Below, in pieces: positions 17,428-25,780 of a DNA stretch of 48,333 bases; position 1 is the first letter of the stretch; every line of letters starts with the position of its first letter. Under the pieces are notes generated by a model. That model was not told the DNA's origin, did no database searches, and was given only the letters and a program-made list of their open reading frames with translations. Source of the DNA: an uncultured Lachnospiraceae bacterium. GTDB taxonomy: Bacteria; Bacillota; Clostridia; Lachnospirales; Lachnospiraceae. The translations under genes were made by a program, and so were the position numbers. The DNA is taken from assembly GCA_944381535.1 (NCBI GenBank), contig CALWLN010000208.1:1-48333 (forward strand), in the 5' to 3' direction.

Positions 17428-18612
17428 TTACTCCTTCAATTCATAAATTACAATTCCCTTGGCCACGCGGTTTACCTCTCCTCCGGGACAGGGATTGTCG
17501 GTGGTGAAATTCCTTTCCAGAGACTTTTCCATGGACAGAAGCTGGATGAACATCAAGTCCTTGATGTAAGCTCCCATCTCTGTCCCGGCCGGAAGGCTCT
17601 CAGGTACCTGATAGACCACCTCGTAATCGACACCTTCCACGCTTCCGGCAAGGGCCTTGGGGGCTACGGTTACAATGATATTTTTCTTCTTCTCAGCCAC
17701 CATTTCCCTTGCGAAGTCAATGTCGTATTTGCTGCTATAAGCCTGATTGGACAACAAATGCAGGGTAATGGTCTCATCGTTGACCACGGTCTTTGGACCG
17801 TGACGGAAACCTGTGGGAGCGTCATAGCCTGCGTGGACATAGCCGTTGGTCAGTTCCATAGACTTTACGGCTCCCTCTCTGGCAATTCCTTTCAAAGCTC
17901 CTGTCCCCAGCCAGATAATTCTGCGGTAATCGTTGACGGCAATCTTTACAGCCATATCGTCAAGCTTCTGGAACTCCTCCTCCACGCTTGCCGCCAAAAC
18001 TTTCACATACTCCGTGTAGGTGACCATTTCCTGGTAATGGAACAGGCACCAGGTAGCTAACGCCATGCAGCTCACGCTGCTGGTCATGGCAAAGCCCAGA
18101 TCGCAGGATTTCTCCGGCATATCCAGCACCAGCGCACGGTCAGACTCATAGCCAAGTTTTGCCAGGCTGCTATCCTTATTACATACAATGATCACCTGGT
18201 ACAGTTCCTTTATCTTTTGCTGGGCGAACCGGATAGCGGCGCAGCTCTCAATGCTTTCTCCGGAACGTCCGTAGGAAATCAAAAGCGTCGGCACATCCTC
18301 ATAGGTGGCATCCGGCATGCTGACGAAGTCCGTGGTGTGAACCGTCTCGGTGTGAATCCCCATCTCGTTAGCCAGAAGATACTGCAAAGCCTCCCCCACA
18401 AAGGCGGAGGAGCCTGCCCCGGTAAATATGATTCTTATATTTCTGATGGACAAAACCTTATCCATGAATGCATGAATTTCATCCTGCCGTTTTAACAGCG
18501 TGTCCGCCAATTCGCGCCATAAAGCCGGCTGCTGGGCAATTTCCATGACCGTATGGATGGCTCTGTGTTCGTTATAATAGCTTTCCGTTCTTCCAAAATA
18601 TGTTTTTTCCAT
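17428..18612 (-). CDS. SIS-domain sugar isomerase/deaminase (AgaS-like)
   Basis: The protein is 394 residues from the ATG at 18612, chosen because AGGGAG lies about 10 bases upstream; the longer reading from 18696 starts inside the upstream dehydrogenase gene. It has two SIS domains. Seen: RIIFTGAGSSAFVGEALQYL near residue 55, LLISYGRSGESIES near 105, and a second-domain pattern IIWLGTGALKGIAREGAVKSMELTNG near 225 followed by RHGPKTVV near 268. This is the pattern of AgaS, which converts galactosamine-6-phosphate to tagatose-6-phosphate with loss of ammonia, and of related ketose/aldose isomerases. With the bisphosphate aldolase of operon B and the PfkB kinase elsewhere in the window it would give a complete tagatose pathway. 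It is last in operon A. The exact substrate is inferred. Confidence 0.85.
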   Translation of the reverse strand: MEKTYFGRTESYYNEHRAIHTVMEIAQQPALWRELADTLLKRQDEIHAFMDKVLSIRNIRIIFTGAGSSAFVGEALQYLLANEMGIHTETVHTTDFVSMPDATYEDVPTLLISYGRSGESIESCAAIRFAQQKIKELYQVIIVCNKDSSLAKLGYESDRALVLDMPEKSCDLGFAMTSSVSCMALATWCLFHYQEMVTYTEYVKVLAASVEEEFQKLDDMAVKIAVNDYRRIIWLGTGALKGIAREGAVKSMELTNGYVHAGYDAPTGFRHGPKTVVNDETITLHLLSNQAYSSKYDIDFAREMVAEKKKNIIVTVAPKALAGSVEGVDYEVVYQVPESLPAGTEMGAYIKDLMFIQLLSMEKSLERNFTTDNPCPGGEVNRVAKGIVIYELKE

Positions 18613-18625
18613 CTTCTTATTCTCC

Positions 18626-19600
18626 CTAAATTTCTGTATTGGTTGTTTTTCCTTCCAGCAGATCCACCATATGGTACGCCGACTGCATGGCAACATTGTG
18701 AATCTCCCGGTCTGCCAGACCTGCCATATGAGGGGTCAAAACCACATTTTCCAGTTCAAACAGTTCACTCTCATAGAGGGGCTCCTCCTCGTAGACATCC
18801 AGCGCCGCCCCTGCGATCCTCTGTTCCTTCAGAGCGGCGATCAAAGCCTTCGTGTCAATAATTCCGCCTCTGGAGGGATTAATGATCACGGCACTTTTCT
18901 TCATCATTCCAAGAGATTCCTCATTGATGATATGCCAGGTCTCCGGCGCCAGAGGACAAGTGGGTATCACAATGTCCGCTTCCCGGAATAGTTCCTCCCG
19001 CTCCACATAGACGGCGCCGAACTTTTCCGCCAGCTCCGGTTTTTGGCTGGTGCTGCTGACGATCAGCTTCATATCGAAGCCCATGGCCCGTCTGGCCACC
19101 GCCTGACCAATGGCGCCAAACCCGATGATCCCCAGCGTTTTCTTCGATACTGCCAGGCCCCGCTCCACGCCGTCGCACCACCGCCCCTGACGAATGACGC
19201 GGTCCCCGGCGGGAATCCGCCGCATCAGAGAGAGTATCTGTCCCCAGGCGAAATCCGCCACTGCGTCAAAATTCTGCCTCGGCACATTGCAGACGGTGAT
19301 CCCGGCCTCGTGGAAAGCCCCAAGATCCAGATGATCGCTTCCCGCACAGTTTAAGGAAACCGCCTTTAACCCCTCCGCCGCCTGCACAAAGGCTCTGCCC
19401 AGAGGAATGTCCGCGCCCATAATGATACCCGCAGGCTTCACCGGAAGTTCTTTCCAGTACGCGATCAAATCTTCTTCCGTCCAGCCCTTTCTGTCCTTTT
19501 CTGCCAGAAGCAGGGGGGTATACCCGCCCTGCTTCACGGCTTCAAAGGCTTCCGCCTCCTGTTCAAAGGAGAACGAGAGAATCAATACTTCCTTTCCCAT
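18626..19600 (-). CDS. D-isomer-specific 2-hydroxyacid dehydrogenase (operon A)
   Basis: The protein is 324 residues from the ATG at 19600, which has AAGGAG about 10 bases upstream; the GTG at 19606 is too close to that site. It is an NAD(P)-dependent dehydrogenase acting on a 2-keto or 2-hydroxy acid. Seen: the Rossmann loop LGIIGFGAIGQAVARR near residue 155, INPSRGGIIDTKAL near 235 with the catalytic Arg, LDVYEEEPL near 265 with the Glu, and LTPHMAGL near 290 with the catalytic His. Its place among a dehydratase, an SDR, a GH4 enzyme and a SIS protein suggests a sugar-acid step rather than serine biosynthesis. It ends 14 bases before the SIS start. Confidence 0.9.
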   Translation of the reverse strand: MGKEVLILSFSFEQEAEAFEAVKQGGYTPLLLAEKDRKGWTEEDLIAYWKELPVKPAGIIMGADIPLGRAFVQAAEGLKAVSLNCAGSDHLDLGAFHEAGITVCNVPRQNFDAVADFAWGQILSLMRRIPAGDRVIRQGRWCDGVERGLAVSKKTLGIIGFGAIGQAVARRAMGFDMKLIVSSTSQKPELAEKFGAVYVEREELFREADIVIPTCPLAPETWHIINEESLGMMKKSAVIINPSRGGIIDTKALIAALKEQRIAGAALDVYEEEPLYESELFELENVVLTPHMAGLADREIHNVAMQSAYHMVDLLEGKTTNTEI

Positions 19601-19614
19601 GTTCACCTTTCTCC

Positions 19615-20991
19615 TTATTTATACTGCGGCAGCACATCCTTGTACCTTGCGTAGAATTCCTCCACCAGCGCTTCGGCTATCTTCACGTCCGTAACAGCGC
19701 CGTCCAGCAGCATGGCGTCCGCCCACAGCTTCTTGTCTCCGGTAAGAGCCGCCTCCACGGTGGCGTCCACGGAAGCCAGTCGCTTGATGATGATGTCCTT
19801 CATTGGGCCGCCGAAATTGTTGATGCGCATGCTGGAGAAGCCAAGTCCTGTGGCAACGCCCGGCAGTTCCAGTACCGCATCGTCGGGGATGCCGGCAACG
19901 GCCCCGTTGTTGGGGATATTCACGGAAAATACCTTCCGCTCATCCAATATCAGGGACTTGATCATTTCCACCAGCTGCTCGTGTTCTCCGGAAGCCCGGG
20001 CAAACAGTTCCGGTTCTATCTCGCCCTCAATCTCTCCCTGAGACAGCATATTCTGATAGGTCTGCTCTCCTCTTGCAATCACGTCGTCGATGGGGAACGC
20101 ATCCACGCCCAGAGTATGGTCGTAATAAGCCCCCTGAGGGAACCGTTCCGGGAAGAATTCCACCGCATGGCGGTCCACCACAGCCGGGATTCCGCCATAG
20201 CGCTCAAACAGTTCCCAGGAGAAAGGATTGTCCATGTGGTTAGGAATCTCCTTATCCTCCAACTGGGGATTGAAGAAATTGCGCACATGGGGATGCGCCT
20301 CATTATCCTTCTTCTGCTGCTCCACAATTTTCAAAAGTTCCGGCTTCACATCCACACCGTCCACGCGGATGTCATAAAGCCAGGTCAGATGATTGAGACC
20401 CACGCCGATGGTGGTCAGGCGATTCACATCCACCCCCAGCATTTTGGAGAGGTACTTTTCCCCGTAGATCACGCCGTGGCACAGGCCCACCAGCTTCACG
20501 TTGGTGGCTCTCCTCACCGCAGTCACAATGGAGGTCATGGGGTTGGAGTAGTTGAAGAAATAAGCCTCCGGGCAGAGCCGCTCCACATCCTTCGCAATTT
20601 CGATCATGGCCGGAATCATGCGCTGGGCCCTGGCAATTCCGCCGGGCATGATGGAGTCGCCTACCGGCTGATAGATGCCGTATTTCCGCGGCATTTTCAC
20701 GTCAAATTCCCAGGCATTTCTTCCGCCCACGGCGATGGTGGTCACCACAAAGCTGGCGCCGGGTAGCAGATCGCAGCGGTCCGTGGAGGACGTAATCTTG
20801 ATGTTGTCGGCTTTTTTCTGCTCCACCATCTTTTTGGCAAGCTTCGTGATGGACTCTAAGATTACAGGGTTAATGTCACACAGGGCAATCTCCCATTCTC
20901 CCCAGCCCGACTGGATGAAATCAGCGATCAGTCCCTTGGTAAACACGGCGCTTCCCGCGCCAATCAATACGATTTTTCTTCTCTCACTCAT
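19615..20991 (-). CDS. GH4 family NAD-dependent glycosidase
   Basis: The 458-residue protein is a family 4 glycosidase, which uses NAD and a divalent metal in an oxidation/elimination mechanism. Seen: the N-terminal dinucleotide loop VLIGAGSAVFTKGL, the VGGRNAWEFDVKMPRKYGIYQPVGDS segment near residue 90, YFFNYSNPMTSIV near 145, VGLCHGV near 168 with the metal-ligand Cys, and VGLNHLTWLYDI near 197 with the metal-ligand His. The NHLTW form is the type seen in alpha-galactosidase, alpha-glucosidase and alpha-galacturonidase branches, so a non-phosphorylated alpha-linked or uronic substrate is plausible. Its start overlaps the end of the upstream gene by 8 bases, and GGAGG precedes the ATG. Confidence 0.93.
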   Translation of the reverse strand: MSERRKIVLIGAGSAVFTKGLIADFIQSGWGEWEIALCDINPVILESITKLAKKMVEQKKADNIKITSSTDRCDLLPGASFVVTTIAVGGRNAWEFDVKMPRKYGIYQPVGDSIMPGGIARAQRMIPAMIEIAKDVERLCPEAYFFNYSNPMTSIVTAVRRATNVKLVGLCHGVIYGEKYLSKMLGVDVNRLTTIGVGLNHLTWLYDIRVDGVDVKPELLKIVEQQKKDNEAHPHVRNFFNPQLEDKEIPNHMDNPFSWELFERYGGIPAVVDRHAVEFFPERFPQGAYYDHTLGVDAFPIDDVIARGEQTYQNMLSQGEIEGEIEPELFARASGEHEQLVEMIKSLILDERKVFSVNIPNNGAVAGIPDDAVLELPGVATGLGFSSMRINNFGGPMKDIIIKRLASVDATVEAALTGDKKLWADAMLLDGAVTDVKIAEALVEEFYARYKDVLPQYK

Positions 20992-21952
20992 GTTCTTTTC
21001 CTCCGTTTAATCCGGCTTCCACCAGCCGGTCGTTGCAATTTTTCAAAAATCCCTTTAATATCTCCATCTGCGTCTCGTAATCCGCAGCGTTTAACTGTTC
21101 CACCGTCTCCTGCTTCATAAACAGCTTGATGAATTTCGGTTCTCGGATGCTGAGGTCATAGCCCTCCTGGGGCTTCATGTTCTCAAACACACGGTCAAAA
21201 ATCCGCTGGTTGCTGAACCAGTCCACCTCCGCGAAAATGCCTGCCGGCATTTTCTTGTAGCTGTAGATAGCCCCGAAGTAAGCATACATCCGAATGGTAT
21301 CCTCTTTGTCGGAGAGATAATACCGGAAGCCTTCCGCATACTGGCCGAAATTATCCTTATCCTTGTAGTTGATCTCCACCTTGCTTACGTCGCCTTCCAC
21401 CTCGCGCAAGGTCTTATCGAAGGCCTCCACCAGATTTCTGGCGTCCGCCATATCCTTGAGGGTAATGTGAAAGCCCTCTTCATAGGCGGCTTCCGCAATG
21501 CCCTCCGCGGCAGCCTGTACAAACTGGCGGACAGCCGCAATCTGCTCCCCGCGCTTCATATTTGCCAAAGCCTGAAAGCTTTCGTCCGGCATAAACAGTT
21601 TAAAGTATTCCGGCTCCACACGGTTCACCTCATAGAAGAGGTTTTCCTGAATGTTCTGTTTCACCACGGCATAGCAGCTTTGGTTGTTCTGCTCGTCCAG
21701 TTCCACCATAAACCCACAGCGGGTGGTGGGAAGATAGATCAGTCCCATATGCAGGTAAAAGCCCGCTTGGGAGCGCTTGCAGGTCACCTGGCAGCGCATG
21801 CCGTACCAATGGCGTCCGATACAGTCCCTGGCATCCCGGACCGCCTTCATCTCCACCAGATCACTTTGTACCGTATTGATAGCCTCTTCCAGCACATCGC
21901 CGAACCGGTGCAGGGAGGAGAGGGCCGTTATGTCCACATGTAGCTTTTCCAT
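20984..21952 (-). CDS. Unknown protein made of two repeated domains
   Basis: The protein is 322 residues from the ATG at 21952, which overlaps the SDR stop as TGATG; the longer reading from 22003 starts within the SDR gene. I do not recognise the family. Within it, residues about 45-150 and 200-310 look like copies of one domain. Both run through a beta-rich part (AGFYLHMGLIYLPTTRCGF and IRMYAYFGAIYSYKKMPAGIF), then EPEYFKLFMPDESFQAL and EPKFIKLFMKQETVEQL, and end in an amphipathic helix (IAAVRQFVQAAAEGI and MEILKGFLKNCNDRL). There is no signal peptide or membrane segment. It is rich in Tyr, Phe and acidic residues, and the first copy has several Cys. It is flanked by an SDR and a GH4 glycosidase and translationally coupled to both, so a role in handling the same substrate is likely but unproven. 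Confidence 0.85.
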   Translation of the reverse strand: MEKLHVDITALSSLHRFGDVLEEAINTVQSDLVEMKAVRDARDCIGRHWYGMRCQVTCKRSQAGFYLHMGLIYLPTTRCGFMVELDEQNNQSCYAVVKQNIQENLFYEVNRVEPEYFKLFMPDESFQALANMKRGEQIAAVRQFVQAAAEGIAEAAYEEGFHITLKDMADARNLVEAFDKTLREVEGDVSKVEINYKDKDNFGQYAEGFRYYLSDKEDTIRMYAYFGAIYSYKKMPAGIFAEVDWFSNQRIFDRVFENMKPQEGYDLSIREPKFIKLFMKQETVEQLNAADYETQMEILKGFLKNCNDRLVEAGLNGGKEHE

Positions 21953-22743
21953 CACTTTTCCTCCTTTGCCTTCTTCCAGGGGAAATCCGGATTCTGTACG
22001 CACAGCTTGCCGCCGCTTACCTCAATGAAGGTCCCCGTCAGATAGGAGGCCTCCTCCGAAGCCAGAAACAGCACCGCGTTGGCCACATCCACAGGAGCTC
22101 CCAGCCTGTGCAGGGCGATGGCTCCCACTAGCTCGTCTCCTTTTTGCTCCACAACCCCCTGGGTCATGCCCGTCTTGATCACGCCGGGGATAAATCCGTT
22201 GACACGAATGCCATAGGGCGCCAACTCCGCTGCCAGGGTCTTGGTGAGACTGTATACCGCCGACTTACTGGCAGCATAAGCCCCGCTGCCCGCAGAGGCA
22301 ATGACCGCTGCGTAGGAGGCCGCATTGATGATAACGCCTCCCTGCTCCTTCATATACCGATACGCCTCCCTGGCACAGAGAAATACCGATTTCAGATTCA
22401 CGTTCATAACCGTCTCCCACTGGGCAACCGTCATATCGCAGACCATACACTGTGGATAAATGCCTGCGTTATTAATGAAAATGTCTATCTTTCCCCATGC
22501 CTTAGCAGCCTTGGCAAACATGTCCTCCACCGCCTGCTCATCGCTGACGTCCAGCGCGTAAGCGAGTACCTCACCGTAGGAAGCCAGTTCTTCTTTCGCC
22601 CCCTCCAGCGCCTCACCGTTCAGATCACAGATAAATACTTTCGCGCCGCTTTCCAGAAATTTCTTCGCAATGGCGAAGCCAATTCCCACCTTGGACGCCG
22701 CTCCGGTGATTCCAACCACCTTGCCGGAATAATCAAACGCCAT
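21952..22743 (-). CDS. Short-chain dehydrogenase/reductase
   Basis: The 263-residue classical SDR has the NAD(P) loop VGITGAASKVGIGFAIAKKF at the N-terminus, DLNG near 40, INNAGIYPQC near 90, catalytic Ser in INAASYAAV near 140 and the YAASK pair near 155. The C-terminal part has GVIKTGMTQG and EASYLTGTFIEVSGG. It probably oxidises or reduces a sugar or a 2-keto-3-deoxy sugar acid, given the IlvD/Edd dehydratase encoded 18 bases upstream; a 2-keto-3-deoxy-fuconate or gluconate-type dehydrogenase would fit. Its stop overlaps the start of the unknown two-domain gene by one base. Confidence 0.93.
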   Translation of the reverse strand: MAFDYSGKVVGITGAASKVGIGFAIAKKFLESGAKVFICDLNGEALEGAKEELASYGEVLAYALDVSDEQAVEDMFAKAAKAWGKIDIFINNAGIYPQCMVCDMTVAQWETVMNVNLKSVFLCAREAYRYMKEQGGVIINAASYAAVIASAGSGAYAASKSAVYSLTKTLAAELAPYGIRVNGFIPGVIKTGMTQGVVEQKGDELVGAIALHRLGAPVDVANAVLFLASEEASYLTGTFIEVSGGKLCVQNPDFPWKKAKEEK

Positions 22744-22760
22744 GTTTCTTCCCTCCTGTT

Positions 22761-24434
22761 CTATATCTCGACGACTGCGCCGCGGCTGGCGGACGCGGCC
22801 AGTTTCGAATACACTGCCAGATACCCGGTTTTGTATTTGGGCTCCGGCGCTTTCCAGTTCTTCTTTCTCTCCGCCAGGACCTCCTCCGTCACATGCAGCG
22901 TAATGGTCTTGTTCGGAATGTCGATGGTGATCTTATCCCCATCCTCAATCAGGGCGATGGGACCGCCCTCGGCAGCTTCCGGTGATATATGTCCCACAAA
23001 GCAGCCGTTGTTGGTGCCGGAGAAACGGCCATCGGTAATCAGCGCCGTACACTCCGCCAATCCCATGCCGTAGAGATACTTCATGGCCTTGTACATCTCC
23101 CGCATGCCCGGGCCACCCTTGGGTCCCTCGTAACGGATCACCACCACGCTCTGGGGCTGAATCTCTCCCGCCAATATGGCCCGCTCCGCATCCTCCTCGC
23201 AGTCAAATACCCGGGCTGAACCGGTGAAGTACCGTATGTTCTCCTTGATGGCGGAGGGCTTCGTCACACAGCCTTCGGAGGCCAGGTTCCCGAACAGCAC
23301 GGCGATTCCGCCGAAGGCCGAGAAAGGCTCCTCCATGGTCTTAATAACCTCCCGATTCACTCTAGCGCCGGAAACCTCAGCAAGATTCTCCTTCAAGGTC
23401 TTCCCGGTCACCGTCAGAACTTCCGTATTTAACAGGGGCTCAATCTCCTTCATTACCTGAGGAATCCCCCCTGCCAGGTAAAAGTCCTCCATATTGTACC
23501 GGGAAGAGGGGTTTACCTTAGCCACCAGGGGTGTGGTCTCACTTAAACGCTGGAATTTCTCCATCATCTTCTCGCTGGAAATGCCGAGTTCCCTGGCAAT
23601 GGCCGTCAGATGCAGCACTCCGTTGGTAGAACCTCCGGTGGCATTCAGCACCCGAATCGCATTTTCCATAGAAGCCTCGTTTAAAATCTGGTCCGCAGTG
23701 ATATTTTTCCGTACTAGCTCCACAATGGCTTCGCCGGTGGCAAAGGCTGCTCTGGCGCGCTCCGCGTACACCGCCGGAATCAACGCCCCCTGGGGAAGCG
23801 TAAGCCCCAAAGCTTCCGACAGACAGCACATGGTGTTGGCAGTTCCATAGAAGGAGCAGGAACCGCAGCCGGGTCCACAGGTATCCTCCATGCGGTATAA
23901 TTCCTCCGGGTCAAGCTTACCAGCATTCACCATGCCGCAGCCCTCCGAGAGACTAGTCAGATCCGCAGCTCTCCCGTCAAAAACCGGACCGCCCTGCATA
24001 GGGCCTCCCGGAAGGAGAATGGCCGGCAGTTTCAGTCTGGCCGCCGCCATCAGAAGCCCGGGCACAATCTTATCGCAGGAACCCAAAAGGACAATACCGT
24101 CCAACTGATGTGCCTGGACCATCACCTCCACATCATTGGCGATAAGATCCCTGGAGGGCAGAATAAATTTCATTCCCTCATTCCCCTGAGCCGTTCCATC
24201 ACAGGCGCCGATGACGCCAAACTCCACCGGAGTTCCCCCGGCTGCGTAAATTCCACGGCGCACGCTGTCGGCCACCGCCCGCAGATTGTAACTGCCGGGC
24301 ACCAGTTCACTCCAGGTATCGGCAATCCCGATGATAGGCTTCTCCAGATCCTTGTCCGAGAAGCCCATGGACTTGTACACGCCCCGGTTAAAGCAAAATT
24401 CCGGGCGCTGCAAAATTGCTTCGCTTCTTCTCAT
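22761..24434 (-). CDS. IlvD/Edd family dehydratase, probably a sugar-acid dehydratase
   Basis: The 557-residue protein has the conserved Fe-S dehydratase signatures. Seen: FNRGVYKSMGFSDKDL near residue 18, GACDGTAQGNEGMKF near 77, LLGSCDKIVPG near 115 with one cluster Cys, DTCGPGCGSCSFYGTANTM near 188 with the other Cys residues, ALNATGGSTN-type NATGGSTNGVLHL near 265, and ITDGRFSGTN near 460. It removes water from a 2,3-dihydroxy acid to give a 2-keto-3-deoxy acid. IlvD of valine synthesis is the same family, but the neighbours here (SDR, D-hydroxyacid dehydrogenase, GH4) favour an aldonate such as a pentonate or hexonate. GAAGGAG precedes the ATG. Confidence 0.9.
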   Translation of the reverse strand: MRRSEAILQRPEFCFNRGVYKSMGFSDKDLEKPIIGIADTWSELVPGSYNLRAVADSVRRGIYAAGGTPVEFGVIGACDGTAQGNEGMKFILPSRDLIANDVEVMVQAHQLDGIVLLGSCDKIVPGLLMAAARLKLPAILLPGGPMQGGPVFDGRAADLTSLSEGCGMVNAGKLDPEELYRMEDTCGPGCGSCSFYGTANTMCCLSEALGLTLPQGALIPAVYAERARAAFATGEAIVELVRKNITADQILNEASMENAIRVLNATGGSTNGVLHLTAIARELGISSEKMMEKFQRLSETTPLVAKVNPSSRYNMEDFYLAGGIPQVMKEIEPLLNTEVLTVTGKTLKENLAEVSGARVNREVIKTMEEPFSAFGGIAVLFGNLASEGCVTKPSAIKENIRYFTGSARVFDCEEDAERAILAGEIQPQSVVVIRYEGPKGGPGMREMYKAMKYLYGMGLAECTALITDGRFSGTNNGCFVGHISPEAAEGGPIALIEDGDKITIDIPNKTITLHVTEEVLAERKKNWKAPEPKYKTGYLAVYSKLAASASRGAVVEI

Positions 24435-24453
24435 GATTTCTCCTTCCTGCTTT

Positions 24454-25176
24454 TTACCGTATCTTTTCCAACTTCAGATTGCCCAGCACATACTTGTACC
24501 CGGCCTCCTTTAAGTACTTCTGAGCCCGGACATTGTAGCTGTATTCCTCGGCGTACAGCCAGCAGAACACCTCCACCTCACGGCCAATCTGCTCCTCCAG
24601 CCTGCGCTTGGACAGTACGATTTCCCGCTCCATGTCCTCCTCCGGCGTATCCGGAAAAATCTGGAAATGAGTGCCCGTATGGCAACAGATTTCGTGGCGG
24701 CTGGCCACTTCCCGCACCTCGTCCCAGTTCATAGCCACCCGGCCATCCGGGTAGAGCTCCCGGTTATTCAGATCCAGTTCGTGGGCATCGCTGAAGGCCA
24801 TCTGCTCCTCCACAGGCACGTCCATATAGAAGCTTGGAATGTAAAACCAGCCAGTGAAATGATATTTATCCAAAATCGGCAGCATGACGTCGTACTGGTT
24901 CCGAAAGCCCTCAAAGACTGCCGGTATCAGACCCGGCTTCTCGTAGGGCCATTTTTTCGTCTTAAAAAAGGTATCCATATCCTTCAGCGTCACCGGGACA
25001 AAATTCTCGCTGAAATATTTGATCTCCGCCTCAATGCGGGCTGCATCCTCCGGCTCCGTGTTGTGGTAATTCACCACCCGGATGTAGGAGCCGTTCACCA
25101 GATGGGAGAACATCTCCAGATTTCGCTTGTCGCTGCATACCATAGATAAAAAATTTCTTACATCAAACTGTGCCAT
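24454..25176 (-). CDS. Divergent NodB-like polysaccharide deacetylase family protein (copy 2)
   Basis: The 240-residue protein is homologous end to end to the one at 3347-4066. The TFDDG block corresponds to AVFEG (residues 86-90), so the base Asp is Phe and the metal Asp is Glu. HTGTH (166-170) is intact. There is no secretion signal. Its start overlaps the end of the small-domain gene by 14 bases, indicating coupled translation. It ends about 20 bases before the dehydratase gene start, so it belongs to the sugar-acid operon. Cytosolic, base-lacking members might act on a small acetylated sugar with altered chemistry or as non-enzymatic sugar binders. The family is clear; activity is not. 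Confidence 0.78.
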   Translation of the reverse strand: MAQFDVRNFLSMVCSDKRNLEMFSHLVNGSYIRVVNYHNTEPEDAARIEAEIKYFSENFVPVTLKDMDTFFKTKKWPYEKPGLIPAVFEGFRNQYDVMLPILDKYHFTGWFYIPSFYMDVPVEEQMAFSDAHELDLNNRELYPDGRVAMNWDEVREVASRHEICCHTGTHFQIFPDTPEEDMEREIVLSKRRLEEQIGREVEVFCWLYAEEYSYNVRAQKYLKEAGYKYVLGNLKLEKIR

Positions 25177-25555
25177 CGCCGTCGCCCTCCTTGATCAATT
25201 CAAAATAGGGAAGCACCTTCCCATCCTCGCTCATCTGAAAAAATGTGGAGGCCATGGCTCCCATGGCCGGAGCGATAGGAGGATAGGGCCCCAACTCTTC
25301 CGGGCCCTTTTCCGAAAAAATCCTGGTGTATAAAAGAGCGCCGATGGCCATCATGTATTTCAGTTCCTGATCCTCCGGGGCGCATTCATACGTTATCTCC
25401 CGGTCATCCGCAGGCTGGGTCAGATCCGAAAGACCGATCACCGCCGGTATTCCTTCCGTCTCATTTTTCCTATGGGCGCACTCTTCCAGAATTCTATGAT
25501 ACGCTTCCAGATTTTCAGAGGTTAATTCTTTCAGAATATCAGATATATGCTCCAT
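25163..25555 (-). CDS. Small unknown domain protein, free-standing homologue of the MATE C-terminal extension
   Basis: The 130-residue acidic protein has no signal peptide or membrane helix and I do not recognise a named family. The order of features is an N-terminal helix with NLEAYHRILEECAHRK, then TEGIPAVIGLSDL near 33-46, a helix PEDQELKYMMAIGALLYTRIF near 75-95, and YPPIAPAMGAMASTFF near 105. The same features in the same order form the last 140 residues of the MATE protein at 4066-5871. In both places the next gene is a divergent NodB deacetylase, here overlapping by 14 bases. That repeated linkage suggests the two work as a complex or act on the same compound. It is the first gene of operon A. 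AAGGAGGAAG precedes the ATG. Confidence 0.85.
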   Translation of the reverse strand: MEHISDILKELTSENLEAYHRILEECAHRKNETEGIPAVIGLSDLTQPADDREITYECAPEDQELKYMMAIGALLYTRIFSEKGPEELGPYPPIAPAMGAMASTFFQMSEDGKVLPYFELIKEGDGDGTV

Positions 25556-25621
25556 TTTCTTCCTCCTTATGTTTATTCATAGACTCTTGACAAATCAGCC
25601 TATATCATCTTCGTTTCCTAT

Positions 25622-25657
25622 ATGCTGACTTACCTTTTTCTTTATGTCAGCATTATA
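25622..25657 (-). promoter_or_regulatory. Probable promoter and operator of operon A
   Basis: On the minus strand a TATAAT (25652-25657) lies about 100 bases before the small-domain gene. Just downstream and overlapping it by two bases, ATGCTGAC (25622-25629) and GTCAGCAT (25646-25653) form an exact 8-bp inverted repeat whose centres are 24 bases apart. A -35 box is not clear. The position suits an operator overlapping the start of transcription. Confidence 0.5.
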
Positions 25658-25678
25658 ACATATCATTATGATTAATTC

Positions 25679-25739
25679 TTATTTTATATTTACTCTATTG
25701 TTATTTTATATTTACTTTTATGGGATTTCATGATAAAAT
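25679..25739 (+). promoter_or_regulatory. araC-type gene promoter with two 22-bp-spaced direct repeats
   Basis: A 16-base repeat, TTATTTTATATTTACT, occurs at 25679-25694 and again at 25701-25716, a period of 22 bases or two helical turns, as preferred by AraC-family activators. The second copy overlaps a candidate -35 (TTTACT, 25711-25716), followed 17 bases later by TAAAAT (25734-25739) as -10. It also lies upstream of the divergent operon A promoter, so it could serve both. Confidence 0.5.
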
Positions 25740-25780
25740 CGTTTCTATAAATATGAAACACGCAAGCGGAGGAACCTTTC

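Noticed and set aside
22144-23073. 309-codon plus-strand open frame opposite the SDR and dehydratase genes
   Set aside because: Spans the gap between two real minus-strand genes and shows no family signature.
22761-24434. Calling the dehydratase IlvD of branched-chain amino acid synthesis
   Set aside because: No other ilv or leu gene is present and the neighbours are all sugar-acid enzymes.
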